Under the pieces are notes generated by a model, which was not told the DNA's origin, ran no database searches, and worked only from the letters and a program-made list of their open reading frames with translations. 64,000 bases of DNA from an uncultured Sulfurovum sp. (GTDB lineage: Bacteria; Campylobacterota; Campylobacteria; Campylobacterales; Sulfurovaceae). Shown here one piece after another: positions 1-8,917 of the stretch (the stretch's first letter is position 1; the number at the start of each line of letters is the position of its first letter). The stretch spans positions 1-64,000 of the forward strand of contig CAMZLC010000058.1 of the NCBI GenBank assembly GCA_947311605.1. Direction: 5' to 3'. The translations under genes were made by a program, and so were the position numbers.

Positions 1-162
1 CTTAGCCTAAGATCCAGTAACGACTTGGACGGAATCTGGGGTGCCGAAATAGCACCTGTGTCCACGTGTTTCATTTTTATTGAGGGCTTATATGAAATAT
101 CCAGCTTGACAAGCAGTGACTTGCGCAGTAAACGGAGTTACTTTATTGAAGAAAAGATTTGA
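1..162 (+). CDS. possible C-terminal fragment of an upstream gene (partial)
   Basis: Frame 1 is open from the first base of the window to a TGA at 160-162, giving about 53 residues with no start codon needed inside the window. The tail ends in a charged helix-like stretch (SDLRSKRSYFIEEKI) that resembles the last helix of many GT4 glycosyltransferases, which would fit the next gene. The piece is too short for a family call, and an open frame of this length can occur by chance. The other two plus-strand frames close within the first few codons. Confidence 0.3.
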   Translation, partial: LSLRSSNDLDGIWGAEIAPVSTCFIFIEGLYEISSLTSSDLRSKRSYFIEEKI

Positions 163-269
163 TTTGTTGATATGTTTCTTGAGTATATGCTGTGTTAATT
201 TATCAAAAAAGCTCTTATCCATATATTATGCTGCTGTCCACTGGATTTTCTTTTCCGGTATAGCATGTG

Positions 270-279
270 GGAAGGAAAA
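270..279 (+). promoter_or_regulatory. ribosome binding site deciding the start of the first GT4 gene
   Basis: The purine-rich GGAAGGAAAA lies about 8 bases before the ATG at 288. It supports that ATG over an in-frame GTG at 267. The protein from 288 begins MKVLVISPEPFF, which matches the start of the paralogue encoded near 10.2 kb. Confidence 0.6.
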
Positions 280-287
280 TTGTAGTT

Positions 288-1481
288 ATGAAAGTTTTAG
301 TTATATCCCCTGAGCCTTTTTTCTCGCCACGCGGTACTCCATTTAGCGTGTATTACCGTACTTTAATTACAACCCAGCTTGGTAGTGACGTCGATTTATT
401 AACCTATGGTGAAGGGCGAGATGTTACTATTCCCAATGCGACAATTTTCCGTATTCCCCGTTTTTCTTTATTGGGATCAGTAAAAGTAGGGCCATCCATG
501 CTTAAACTGTTTCTTGATTTTTTTCTAATTTTATACACAGTGAAAATGCTTATCAAGGAAAACTACGATGTAGTGCATGCACATGAAGAGGCAATTTTCT
601 ACTGCCGGTTTCTGCAGCCATTTTTCAAATTTAAGCTTATTTACGATATGCATTCCAGCCTACCACAGCAGTTGACAAATTTTCAATTCACCTCTTCTAA
701 AATTCTTATTGGACTATTCAAAAAGTTGGAAGATTCCTGTTTGAAAAAGGCTGATGCCATTATTACCATCTGTCCTGATCTTTCTGACTATGTAAATGGT
801 CTGATTGAGAATAAGGAGAAACATTTTCTCATTGAAAATTCAATATTTGATCCTGTTCAACTTGTTGAAAATCTCTCGCCGTCACTGCCAGACGATCCTT
901 CGCAATCTGTTGATAACGCCGAGTTATCCAACGACTATTCGTGGATAGTGTATGCGGGTACCCTTGAGCCATATCAGGGAATCGATATCTTGATCAGGGC
1001 TTTTGCTGTTTTTGTTCAGGAGAGACCGGATTATCGTTTACTGATTGTTGGCGGAACTTCTGCACAGGTTCAGAAATATTCAGCATTGGCGGACAAATTC
1101 GGTATGAAAGAGGATTGTTTTTTTACCGGGCAGGTAAAACAACCACTGGCAAAAAAGTACTGCTGTCAGGCTTCAATTTTGGTTTCACCCCGCAATAGTG
1201 GCACTAATACACCACTAAAAGTATATGAACAATTGCAAAGCGGCCTGCCTCTGGTCGCTACCAGGATCTATTCGCATACTCAGGTTCTTGATGATTCTGT
1301 AGCGTTTCTTGTTGAACCTACGCCTGAAGCTATGGCTGAGGGGTTGTTAGCAGCAACCGGTGCACAAGCGCCTGTAAAAGTAAAAAATGCACAACAGTTA
1401 TATGAAAACCGGTATTCCCGCGTGCGCTACATAGAGAAAATGAAAAATTTGTTTTCCTTTCTTGGCCGACAAACTGTTTAA
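288..1481 (+). CDS. GT4 family glycosyltransferase
   Basis: This 397-residue GT-B protein is predicted to transfer a sugar from a nucleotide donor to a growing cell-surface glycan in the cytoplasm. The N-terminal Rossmann domain begins with MKVLVISPEPFFSPRGTP and contains the DVVHAHEEA segment near residue 100. The C-terminal half starts with a typical GT4 re-entry (YAGTLEPYQGIDILI) and ends with the donor-binding helix region NTPLKVYEQLQSGLPLVATR; the first Glu of the usual E-x7-E motif is not evident. It is clearly paralogous to the minus-strand protein at 8918-10183: both have PxPFFxxRGTP, an HAxEEA segment and a Y-D-x-x-S-S step after the first domain. It is followed by the asnB module on the same strand after a 73-base gap. 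Donor and acceptor cannot be told from sequence. Confidence 0.85.
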   Translation: MKVLVISPEPFFSPRGTPFSVYYRTLITTQLGSDVDLLTYGEGRDVTIPNATIFRIPRFSLLGSVKVGPSMLKLFLDFFLILYTVKMLIKENYDVVHAHEEAIFYCRFLQPFFKFKLIYDMHSSLPQQLTNFQFTSSKILIGLFKKLEDSCLKKADAIITICPDLSDYVNGLIENKEKHFLIENSIFDPVQLVENLSPSLPDDPSQSVDNAELSNDYSWIVYAGTLEPYQGIDILIRAFAVFVQERPDYRLLIVGGTSAQVQKYSALADKFGMKEDCFFTGQVKQPLAKKYCCQASILVSPRNSGTNTPLKVYEQLQSGLPLVATRIYSHTQVLDDSVAFLVEPTPEAMAEGLLAATGAQAPVKVKNAQQLYENRYSRVRYIEKMKNLFSFLGRQTV

Positions 1482-1554
1482 AAACCAGAGAATCAGATAA
1501 AATGTTTAAATCTCAGCTGTATGTTACCTGCTCACTGCCACTCTTCTTTACCAT

Positions 1555-3432
1555 ATGTGCGGTATAGCAGGGATAGTCTCCTTTGGAGGAGTTCCTTCTC
1601 CGAGTAAGGCACAAGTGCAGGACATGTGCGAAGTAATTCATCACAGGGGACCTGATGCAGATGGCTTTGACGTCAGGGGAGGGGTTGGACTTGGTATGCG
1701 CCGTCTCTCCATCATCGATCTTTCCGGTGGTAATCAACCGATTTTCAATGAAGATGACACCATCCTCTGTGTCTTTAACGGAGAAATTTATAATTTCGAA
1801 CAGCTGCGCAAAGAGCTAAAAAATAAAGGCCATAAGTTCCGTACTCAAAGCGATACTGAGGTTATCGTTCATGCCTACGAAGAGTATGGTGACACCTTTC
1901 CTTCCCACCTCAATGGAATGTTTGCAATTGCACTCCACGATACTCGTCACAACAAACTGTTACTCGTTCGAGATCATATTGGCATTAAGCCCCTATTTTA
2001 CAGTTTTGATGGTAGCTATCTTGTTTTCGGTTCAGAGATTAAATGTCTGTTGGCAAGTGGGCTTGTTGAGCGAAGTTTGAATCTCGACGGACTCGGCCAG
2101 TTCCTTGCCTGGGAGTATCTTCCGGGTGAAATGACATTGTTAAAGGATGTCCACAAGTTGGAGCCGGCATCCATGCTGGTCATAGATCTCAATAATCCGC
2201 AGATCACACCTCGGGAGTATTGGGATATACCTCCTGAGGAAGATTCGTCCCTTTCTGCAGCAGAGTGGGAGGAACGGGTTGACACGCTTCTGTATGAATG
2301 TGTTCAGAGACAGCGTATTGCTGATGTTCCGCTGGGCGCTTTTCTTTCTGGGGGCGTTGATTCTTCTCTTGTCGCGGCTGCCATGCCTGGAGCAAAGACC
2401 TTTAGTATCGGTTTTGATGATCCATCTTACAATGAATTGCATTGGGCGCAAAAAGTGGCGAAGCACCTTGGTGTTGAGCACAGGGACGAGGTTATTCAAC
2501 CGGATATTCTGGAGTTGTTTGACAAGCTTATGTTTTTCATGGATGACCCCATTGCTGATTTTTCTATTTTTCCGACCTATCTAGTTTCACGTCTTGCCCG
2601 GGAGCATGTAACTGTTGCTCTGTCAGGTGACGGGGGGGATGAGCTTTTTGGCGGCTATGAGACGTACCTTGCTGATGCAAAAGGTGCGCAATATCAAAAA
2701 TTGCCGGCCTTTATTCGAAGAGGCCTGGTGGAGCCACTTGTTCGTGCAATTAAGCCAAGACCTGAGAAAAAAGGCTTAATTAACAAAGCAAAACGGTTTG
2801 TCGAAGGATTGGACCAACCGGCTGATTTATCCCATGCCCGTTGGCGTATTTTTGCTGGCGAAGTTGCCCAGGCCCAACTTTTTACCCCTGAGGCTGCTTC
2901 TCATCTACCAACTCCCCTTGGTCATCATATCAGAACTTTATTTGCAAAAGCTGGTCAGCGTCATCCATTGAATAAAAGTCTTTACGTGGACACTAAAAGC
3001 TATCTTTGTGATAATATTTTAACGAAGGTTGACAGGATGTCCATGGCGGTATCTCTAGAGGCCAGAGTGCCATACCTTGATGTTGATCTTGTGGAACTGG
3101 CTTTTGCCATGCCAGCTGAGTTCAAAGTGGCAGGAGGGGAAACCAAAACCTTATTAAAAAAAGTTGCAGCCAGACACCTGCCTGAGGAGTGTGTCTATCG
3201 CCCCAAGGAAGGATTCAGTATTCCCATTAAACAATGGCTGACAACTACTCTCCGACCACTGATGGAAGATCTGCTTCATCCACGTACAATACGTGAACAG
3301 GGAATTTTTCAGGAAAGTCATGTTGAACAATTGAAAAAAGAACATTACAGCGGCCGTGCGAATCACAGCCATATCTTATGGGCTTTGATAATGTTTCAAT
3401 CTTGGCAAAAACGCTGGTTAAAGGAGACATAA
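1555..3432 (+). CDS. asnB: glutamine-hydrolysing asparagine synthetase-type amidotransferase
   Basis: This 625-residue class II glutamine amidotransferase uses glutamine-derived ammonia and ATP to amidate a carboxylate. The start ATG is followed by TGC, giving MCGIAGI with the N-terminal nucleophile Cys2; the conserved RGPDADG and FNGEIYNF glutaminase motifs follow. The ATP-pyrophosphatase loop SGGVDSS lies near residue 265 and SGDGGDELFGGYE near residue 360. Length and motifs fit the long AsnB group common in polysaccharide and exosortase-type clusters, so the true acceptor may be a uronic or amino acid of the glycan rather than free aspartate (inference). The Shine-Dalgarno is weak. The stop abuts the next start, so three genes (asnB, SDR, GlpD-like) appear translationally coupled, and a defective paralogue lies 2.6 kb downstream. 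Confidence 0.9.
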   Translation: MCGIAGIVSFGGVPSPSKAQVQDMCEVIHHRGPDADGFDVRGGVGLGMRRLSIIDLSGGNQPIFNEDDTILCVFNGEIYNFEQLRKELKNKGHKFRTQSDTEVIVHAYEEYGDTFPSHLNGMFAIALHDTRHNKLLLVRDHIGIKPLFYSFDGSYLVFGSEIKCLLASGLVERSLNLDGLGQFLAWEYLPGEMTLLKDVHKLEPASMLVIDLNNPQITPREYWDIPPEEDSSLSAAEWEERVDTLLYECVQRQRIADVPLGAFLSGGVDSSLVAAAMPGAKTFSIGFDDPSYNELHWAQKVAKHLGVEHRDEVIQPDILELFDKLMFFMDDPIADFSIFPTYLVSRLAREHVTVALSGDGGDELFGGYETYLADAKGAQYQKLPAFIRRGLVEPLVRAIKPRPEKKGLINKAKRFVEGLDQPADLSHARWRIFAGEVAQAQLFTPEAASHLPTPLGHHIRTLFAKAGQRHPLNKSLYVDTKSYLCDNILTKVDRMSMAVSLEARVPYLDVDLVELAFAMPAEFKVAGGETKTLLKKVAARHLPEECVYRPKEGFSIPIKQWLTTTLRPLMEDLLHPRTIREQGIFQESHVEQLKKEHYSGRANHSHILWALIMFQSWQKRWLKET

Positions 3433-4413
3433 GTGGATAAGATTTTAGTTACCGGTGCCACTGGATTTACCGGGAAGGCATTGTGTGAGCGGTTGATAAA
3501 AAACGGTGACGATGTCACGGCATTTGTCCGAGCTTCGAGCGATACAGACCGGCTGCAGGAAATAGGTGTTCACTGTGTGCAGGCTGATATAACAGACCCG
3601 GCTGCTGTTGACAGAAATTTTAAGCGATTTGATCTGGTTTATCACATTGCAGCTGCCTATCGGACAGAGCACTCAACTGTAGATATGTATCATCTTGTTA
3701 ACGTTGATGCCACAAGAAACCTTCTTGAGGCGGCCAAAAAACAGGGGGTACGCAGGTTCATCCATTGTTCTACTGTGGGGGTGCAGGGAGAAATTAATGA
3801 TCCACCGGCAAATGAGGCATATCGTTTCAAACCCGGTGATCATTATCAGGAGTCTAAAAAGGAAGGGGAGTTGCTGGCCTTAAAATTTTTTAAGGATGGG
3901 TTGCCCGGAACAGTCTTTCGACCAGTTGGTATTTACGGGCCTGGTGATACCCGGTTTTTAAAGCTCTTTAAGCCCGTTGCTAAAGGGATGTTTGTGATGA
4001 TAGGCCGCGGAGATGTACTATACCATATGACCTATATCGATGATTTGGTAGATGGTATCCTTTTGTGTGGCTCAAGACCTGAAGCACTCGGTGAAGTTTT
4101 TACTCTGGGAGGTGAGCGTTATACAACTTTACGGGAACTGGTTGATACTATTGCCGAAGTGCTTGGCAAGACAAAAACAGGTTTTAGCATTCCTTATATG
4201 CCTGTCTACCTGGCATCAATAATATGTGATAAGATTTGTAAGAAAATTCATGTCAGCCCGCCGATTTATCCTCGACGGGTAGAATTTTTTTCAAAGGACC
4301 GTGCGTTTTCCATTGAAAAAGCAAAGCGATTACTCGGTTATGCTCCACAAGTCAGTCTTTCTGACGGTCTTTCCCGGACTGCTGCATGGTACAAAAGAGA
4401 GGGGCTGATCTAG
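3433..4413 (+). CDS. NAD(P)-dependent extended SDR epimerase/dehydratase/reductase
   Basis: This 326-residue extended short-chain dehydrogenase has the nucleotide-binding TGATGFTG at residues 7-14 and the catalytic YxxxK pair in YQESK. The mid-protein FRPVGIYGPGDTRF and the MTYIDDLVDGI segment are typical of sugar-nucleotide epimerases and dihydroflavonol-reductase-like SDRs. Translation begins at GTG directly after the asnB stop, with AAGGAGA 7 bases upstream, so the two genes are coupled. Its stop is followed immediately by the ATG of the FAD oxidoreductase. It probably oxidises, reduces or epimerises a sugar nucleotide or glycan precursor; the substrate is not deducible. Confidence 0.85.
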   Translation: MDKILVTGATGFTGKALCERLIKNGDDVTAFVRASSDTDRLQEIGVHCVQADITDPAAVDRNFKRFDLVYHIAAAYRTEHSTVDMYHLVNVDATRNLLEAAKKQGVRRFIHCSTVGVQGEINDPPANEAYRFKPGDHYQESKKEGELLALKFFKDGLPGTVFRPVGIYGPGDTRFLKLFKPVAKGMFVMIGRGDVLYHMTYIDDLVDGILLCGSRPEALGEVFTLGGERYTTLRELVDTIAEVLGKTKTGFSIPYMPVYLASIICDKICKKIHVSPPIYPRRVEFFSKDRAFSIEKAKRLLGYAPQVSLSDGLSRTAAWYKREGLI

Positions 4414-5892
4414 ATGCTTATTTCACGAAATCCACGAGAAGCTGAAACGAGTCGGTATGATGCCATTATTATTGGGGGGGGGATCTATGGAATTACCCTG
4501 GCTCTTGAGGCAGGCAGGAGAGGACTGAAAATCCTGCTTCTCGAAAAAGGAGATTTTGGTGAACAGACCAGTTTTAACAGTCTGAAAATTATCCATGGCG
4601 GACTGCGCTACCTGCAAAGTCTGGATTTGCATCGATTTCAGGAATCTGTGGGAGAACGTGCCTGGTTTCTGCGCCATTTTCCGGATCGAGTTTATCCGTT
4701 GCCCTGTTTTATGCCCCTTTACGGCAAAGGGACACGAACTCCGCCTGTTTTCAGGATCGCTCTGCTGGCCAATCATGTTCTTTCTCTCAAACGTAATAAG
4801 GGAATTCGACCAGACCGCCACTTACCTGCGGGACAGGTTGTTGGCGTGCAAAAAAGTAAGGAGATCTTTCCACTGATTGATCTAGAAGGGCTTAAAGGTG
4901 GTGCAATCTGGTATGATGCGTACATGCCGGATTCGCAACTGCTGGTTTTGGATCTACTTCTGACCGCTTGTAATCTAGGTGCTACTCCTCTTAATTATGT
5001 TCAGGCCACTGAGATACTCACTGACAGTAAGAGCCATGTCAGGGGGGTGACCGCCTTGGATCGTGAAAACGGGGAAAACCACGAATATTACTCTGATCTG
5101 GTTATAAATGCTGCCGGACCCTGGTGTCGAACGATTGTAAAGGGAATTAAAGGAACAAGGGAAGATTTATTTCGACCATCACTAGCTTGGAACGTCCTTT
5201 TTAAGAGGGATGCACTCTCCGACCATGCTCTGGCCGTTCAGGCGAAAGAAACCGGTAGCCGTCTGTTCTTTGTAACTCCCTGGAAAGGTCGAATATTTGC
5301 CGGCACTGGTCACGAACCATGGCCAGGTGAACCTGGACGCCCTTTCCCTACCCGTGGGCAGTTGAGCAATTTTATCCAGGATCTGAATAAAGCTATACCT
5401 GGCCTGAGTTTACAGATCGATGATGTCGACCGGATTTTTGCTGGATTATTACCGACAACCGAAGTTGGCAGTAACAAACTGACTAAACGTGAGGTCATTA
5501 TAGATCACGGAACAGAGGGTGGCCCAAAAGGTTTGTACAGTGTTGGTGGTATCAAATTTACTACTGCAAGGCTGGTTGCGGAGAAAATCCTTGATCTCGC
5601 CGGATCAGGAACGTCAGGCCAGATTGATGAACGGCTCAAGACATCATCGTATCCTGAAATACAGTACAATATACAGGCTCTTGATCAGTATCAACAACTG
5701 CTGGCCCGTGACAGTTCCATTGTTCATCTAGATGATTTCCTTCTTAGACGAACAAGCTTGTGGGAAAACAGGGATAAAGCCATGGTTCTGGCAGAAAAAC
5801 TCTGTACCCTGTTTCCCTGGGATGAGAATCGCAAAAAACAGGAAATAGGAAAATGCGCAACTTGCTTGAAGGCTTTGCCGGATGAAATTTAA
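4414..5892 (+). CDS. FAD-dependent oxidoreductase, glycerol-3-phosphate dehydrogenase (GlpD)-like
   Basis: This 492-residue protein has the FAD dinucleotide fold IIIGGGIYGITLALEAGRRG at residues 18-37, followed by EKGDFGEQTSFNS and IHGGLRYL, the hallmark of GlpD/DAO-family enzymes. A second family signature, GLYSVGGIKFTTARLVAEK, lies near residue 375, and the C-terminus carries the FLLRRTSLWEN element of the GlpD tail. At 492 residues it is slightly shorter than typical respiratory GlpD. Its ATG directly follows the SDR stop and is preceded by AGAGAGGGG. Being locked between two AsnB-type genes suggests oxidation of a glycerol-phosphate-like or sugar intermediate for the polysaccharide rather than housekeeping glycerol use; that is inference. 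Confidence 0.85.
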   Translation: MLISRNPREAETSRYDAIIIGGGIYGITLALEAGRRGLKILLLEKGDFGEQTSFNSLKIIHGGLRYLQSLDLHRFQESVGERAWFLRHFPDRVYPLPCFMPLYGKGTRTPPVFRIALLANHVLSLKRNKGIRPDRHLPAGQVVGVQKSKEIFPLIDLEGLKGGAIWYDAYMPDSQLLVLDLLLTACNLGATPLNYVQATEILTDSKSHVRGVTALDRENGENHEYYSDLVINAAGPWCRTIVKGIKGTREDLFRPSLAWNVLFKRDALSDHALAVQAKETGSRLFFVTPWKGRIFAGTGHEPWPGEPGRPFPTRGQLSNFIQDLNKAIPGLSLQIDDVDRIFAGLLPTTEVGSNKLTKREVIIDHGTEGGPKGLYSVGGIKFTTARLVAEKILDLAGSGTSGQIDERLKTSSYPEIQYNIQALDQYQQLLARDSSIVHLDDFLLRRTSLWENRDKAMVLAEKLCTLFPWDENRKKQEIGKCATCLKALPDEI

Positions 5893-6042
5893 ATACAATG
5901 CATTTAAACTGATTTGGAGCAACAGAAAACTAACGCGGATAAACCGCAAGTAAGTGCCTTGTTGCTTATGCTAATCACTTGAGTTTGAAACACTTCGATT
6001 TTCTTGTTTTTTATTACAACTTTTCAGGAGTAAGGCACTAAT

Positions 6043-7911
6043 ATGATAGCTGGAATTTTTTTTCGTAAAAGAAACGGAGATGCTCAACATGATATTGTAG
6101 CACCTATAATGGCCATGGAAGCCCTGCATGCTAAACTCTACAACAAGCAACTTTTGCTTACTTGTGGTCAGGAAGAAAAAGCCATGGGCATGGCCCCCTC
6201 AGATGCTGTTTCTCTGGATAGTAACCGCTTAATTGCCTGTTGGGCCGGTAACATTTATAACCGCAGAGAACTCGCTACTGAGCTTGGTCTTACCGGAAAC
6301 ATTAATGCAGCCGGTGACAGTGATTTGTTTCTTCAGCTTTACGATAGATATGGGGAATCCTGTGTTGAGAGGATAAATGGAAAATTTGCAGTTGCCCTTT
6401 TTGATACATCAAAAGAATGTTTCTTTCTTGCCCGTGATCGTTTTGGGATCGAACCTCTCTATTATTCTGTCCAAAAGAACTATATCGCTTTTTCCTCTAC
6501 TGCTGTCGGAGTTCTATCTCTGACTGGACAAGACAAACAAATCAACCCTGCTGCTGTGGGGAAATTTCTTCTTTTTAACTATAATCCCGGCCTGCAAACA
6601 TTTTTCAATAACGTGACCCGGCTTCAAGGTGCCCACTTCCTGCGGATCGAGCGCGGTGAGGTTCATCTTAAACGGTACTGGCATCTCAAGTTTAATCCAA
6701 TAGCTGCAGATGAAAAAGAAGTTACTCAAAACCTTCTTTCCCATTTGCGTCAGGCTGTCTCTCTCCGGGTAGACGAAGATCGGGCTCCGGGTATATTTTT
6801 AAGTGGGGGTATGGATTCCAGTACAGTAGTCACTTTAGCTGCAGAAAAAGCAAACGCTCAGGTGAATACCTTTTCTTATCGTTGCCGGGCAGTTTCTTTT
6901 GATGAATCGGAATATTCCAGAGCCATGGCAGAATTTACAAACTCCAAACACCATGAAGGGGAGTATCGCAGTGAAGATGTCCTGCTTATGCCGGATATTG
7001 TACGCAGCATGAATGAACCATTTTGCGATGTTGGCATTAATATCGCAACTCACCTCCTTGGCAGGAATGCAGCCTCTTCGACCACAGAATATATTCTCAC
7101 AGGTGATGGCGGAGATGAACTTTTTGCAGGGCATCCAGTGTATGAAGCAGATAAGATGGCGCAGTATATTGATTACCTACCTAGACTTCTTCTATTACCC
7201 ATATTAAAAATTTTTTCAGCTTTGCCTGATTCCGACCAGAAAAAAAATCTATCGGTGAAGCTTAAACGCTTTTCCGAAAGTCTTGCATATCCCAAGGAAT
7301 TGCTTTCCCATCGCTGGCGTATTTACTATACCGACAACGAGTTTTTACAACTGGGCCGAAGCGAATTTTTTCAGCAGTTCGACTGGTCGGAACTTCTGGA
7401 AGATATTCTACGGACAAATCAGGAGAGTGGTGCTCCGGATTTGTTGTCGCGCTGTCTCTATAGCGATTATCAGACGGCTGTTGACTTTTATCTGCGCCGG
7501 AATGATTTGAATCGATGTCAGGGGATTGAAAGCAGGTTTCCGCTGCTGGATCACAACCTGGTTGAATTCTGTGCAGGCATGCCGTCTGATTTGAAGATTA
7601 AGGGCTGGTTTGATACCAAGTACATTTTCAAGAAGGCCATGGAAGGTGTATTGCCCCATGGCATCATCTATCGAAAAGATAAACTGGGACATAGTATTCC
7701 CATGAAAAACTGGATACGGGATGACAGAAAAATCAGGGAAATGATCCTTGACCATGTGTCACCTGCAGTTATTGAAAAACGAGGCTTATTTAACGGTGAT
7801 ATGATAAGCACGATGATCAATGATCATTTAGCCAAACGTCGTAACAACTCGCACCGCTTATGGGCTTTGGCAGTTTTGGAAATGTGGATGCACCATTTTA
7901 TGGACAATTGA
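6043..7911 (+). CDS. AsnB-like ATP-dependent amide synthetase lacking the glutaminase nucleophile
   Basis: This 622-residue protein is colinear with AsnB over its whole length but begins MIAGIFF instead of MCGIAGI, so the catalytic Cys2 and the next Gly are missing. The glutaminase domain is also eroded: the RGPD region is unrecognisable, while AGNIYNRRELA and ARDRFGIEPLYYS remain. The synthetase half is intact, with LSGGMDSSTV near residue 254, TGDGGDELFAGHP near residue 357, and an IESRFPLLDHNLVEF segment. It should still adenylate a carboxylate, but would need free ammonia, a partner glutaminase or another nucleophile, as in beta-lactam synthetase and lasso-peptide cyclases of this fold. 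A good site (CAGGAG) precedes the ATG. It is the last plus-strand gene and converges on the next gene. Confidence 0.85.
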   Translation: MIAGIFFRKRNGDAQHDIVAPIMAMEALHAKLYNKQLLLTCGQEEKAMGMAPSDAVSLDSNRLIACWAGNIYNRRELATELGLTGNINAAGDSDLFLQLYDRYGESCVERINGKFAVALFDTSKECFFLARDRFGIEPLYYSVQKNYIAFSSTAVGVLSLTGQDKQINPAAVGKFLLFNYNPGLQTFFNNVTRLQGAHFLRIERGEVHLKRYWHLKFNPIAADEKEVTQNLLSHLRQAVSLRVDEDRAPGIFLSGGMDSSTVVTLAAEKANAQVNTFSYRCRAVSFDESEYSRAMAEFTNSKHHEGEYRSEDVLLMPDIVRSMNEPFCDVGINIATHLLGRNAASSTTEYILTGDGGDELFAGHPVYEADKMAQYIDYLPRLLLLPILKIFSALPDSDQKKNLSVKLKRFSESLAYPKELLSHRWRIYYTDNEFLQLGRSEFFQQFDWSELLEDILRTNQESGAPDLLSRCLYSDYQTAVDFYLRRNDLNRCQGIESRFPLLDHNLVEFCAGMPSDLKIKGWFDTKYIFKKAMEGVLPHGIIYRKDKLGHSIPMKNWIRDDRKIREMILDHVSPAVIEKRGLFNGDMISTMINDHLAKRRNNSHRLWALAVLEMWMHHFMDN

Positions 7912-7968
7912 GGAGGGCATCTGACCAGCCTGTTCATAACCAGTCACTGGATAAGCAACAAGCGTCAA

Positions 7969-8766
7969 TCATAAGGAAAAACTGTTAGCAGTTGCTTGGT
8001 CACGAAACCGGATCACTTTGGCAGGTGTTCCAACAGCGATGCCATAATCAGGAATATCTTTTGTGACCAGAGAACCCGCACCAATGACACAGCCTCTGCC
8101 AATTGATATCCCGTCAAGGATGGTGGCAGATGCCCCGATCCAGGTACCGTCTCCGACTGTTGCAGCCCCCCGAGAATAGACTCCCTGATACATAATCGGT
8201 ATTTTTAGATTATCAATATGATACCTGCCTCCTCCGATATAGCAATTTCCCGCAATCAGAACCGAATCACCAAGGGTGATTCCGCCGATACTGGAAAGAA
8301 TCACATGGGCACCGATGTCACAATCTTTTCCTATTGTGAGAGGCCTGGTTTTGGCTTGAATAACACAGGACTTGCTGATAATTGTACCATCTCCAATGGT
8401 TATGGCAATTCCTTCTTCCATGCCACCGTCAAGCAGTGTGGCGTCATCGATGGCCACCCGCGTTCCCAGATAAATCTGACCAGGTTTTCGTATCATTAGG
8501 CTCTTGCCAAAAATCACTCCTTTCCCACAATGCTCAAAGAGTGATGACAACAGCAGGCGTCGAATGAGATATCCCAGCCCCCCACCAAGGTTAAGACAGA
8601 TTATACTTGCTATCTCGTATTGTATGAGTCGTAAAAGGCCTGCCCGGCCACCAAGGACTTTTTTACGATAACGATCAAGGGCAGAGGTTGATGAACTGTA
8701 CAGTTCTTCAGTGAGAACACCTTTGTGGATGTTCTGATTTGTTTTGCTGTTGTGCTTGATTGTCAT
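7969..8766 (-). CDS. hexapeptide-repeat (LbH) acyltransferase
   Basis: This 265-residue protein is a left-handed beta-helix acyltransferase of the WbbJ/maltose-acetyltransferase type, expected to O- or N-acetylate a sugar. Residues 1-85 form an N-terminal extension with a short hydrophobic stretch (IASIICLNLGGGLGYLI). The hexapeptide repeats follow (IGDGTIIS, IGKDCDIGAHV, IGRGCVIGAGSLVTKDIPD), ending in the classic GTPAKVIRF. It ends 57 bases from the convergent AsnB-like gene, and I see no strong terminator hairpin between them. Upstream of its start lies a degenerate repeat element. The acceptor sugar is unknown. Confidence 0.85.
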   Translation of the reverse strand: MTIKHNSKTNQNIHKGVLTEELYSSSTSALDRYRKKVLGGRAGLLRLIQYEIASIICLNLGGGLGYLIRRLLLSSLFEHCGKGVIFGKSLMIRKPGQIYLGTRVAIDDATLLDGGMEEGIAITIGDGTIISKSCVIQAKTRPLTIGKDCDIGAHVILSSIGGITLGDSVLIAGNCYIGGGRYHIDNLKIPIMYQGVYSRGAATVGDGTWIGASATILDGISIGRGCVIGAGSLVTKDIPDYGIAVGTPAKVIRFRDQATANSFSL

Positions 8767-8783
8767 GTTTTCAGTTCAATACT

Positions 8784-8906
8784 AGGAGCCTGTCCGAGAA
8801 TAGGCATTTTGGTCAAAATCGAAGAATTTTCAGAAAATAAGCGCAGCCATATGATTGATATTGCGAGCATTATTTTTTGACAATTTTGAAGAGTTTGGGC
8901 AAAAGA
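8784..8906. repeat. degenerate dispersed repeat element, copy A
   Basis: The segment begins AGGAGCCTGTCCGAGAATAG and ends with GAGTTTGGGCAAAAGA. Bases 8868-8905 match 15428-15465 at 34 of 38 positions. The left end is similar to the reverse complement of the right end of the other copy (TATTTTCGGACAAACTCCT), so the ancestral element probably had terminal inverted repeats of about 20 bases. It has no coding capacity. It looks like a decayed MITE or insertion-sequence remnant filling the gap between two genes. Confidence 0.55.
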
Positions 8907-8917
8907 TAGGGAGTAGT

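Noticed and set aside
116..313. 65-codon plus-strand frame before the first GT4 gene
   Set aside because: Overlaps the well-supported GT4 start in another frame and has no binding site; the hydrophobic stretch comes from T-rich DNA.
2140..2499. 119-codon minus-strand frame
   Set aside because: Antisense shadow of asnB, which has full-length homology on the plus strand.
4423..4821. 132-codon minus-strand frame
   Set aside because: Antisense shadow of the GlpD-like gene, with no motif of its own.
6043..6060. Sequencing error or frameshift hiding Cys2 of the second AsnB-like protein
   Set aside because: The ATG has a good binding site, the sequence reads in frame directly into IAGIFF, and the rest of the glutaminase domain has also drifted, which points to real loss rather than an error.
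7912..7968. Bidirectional terminator between the convergent genes
   Set aside because: Only a 4-base-pair inverted repeat (CCAG...CTGG) without a T-run is visible.
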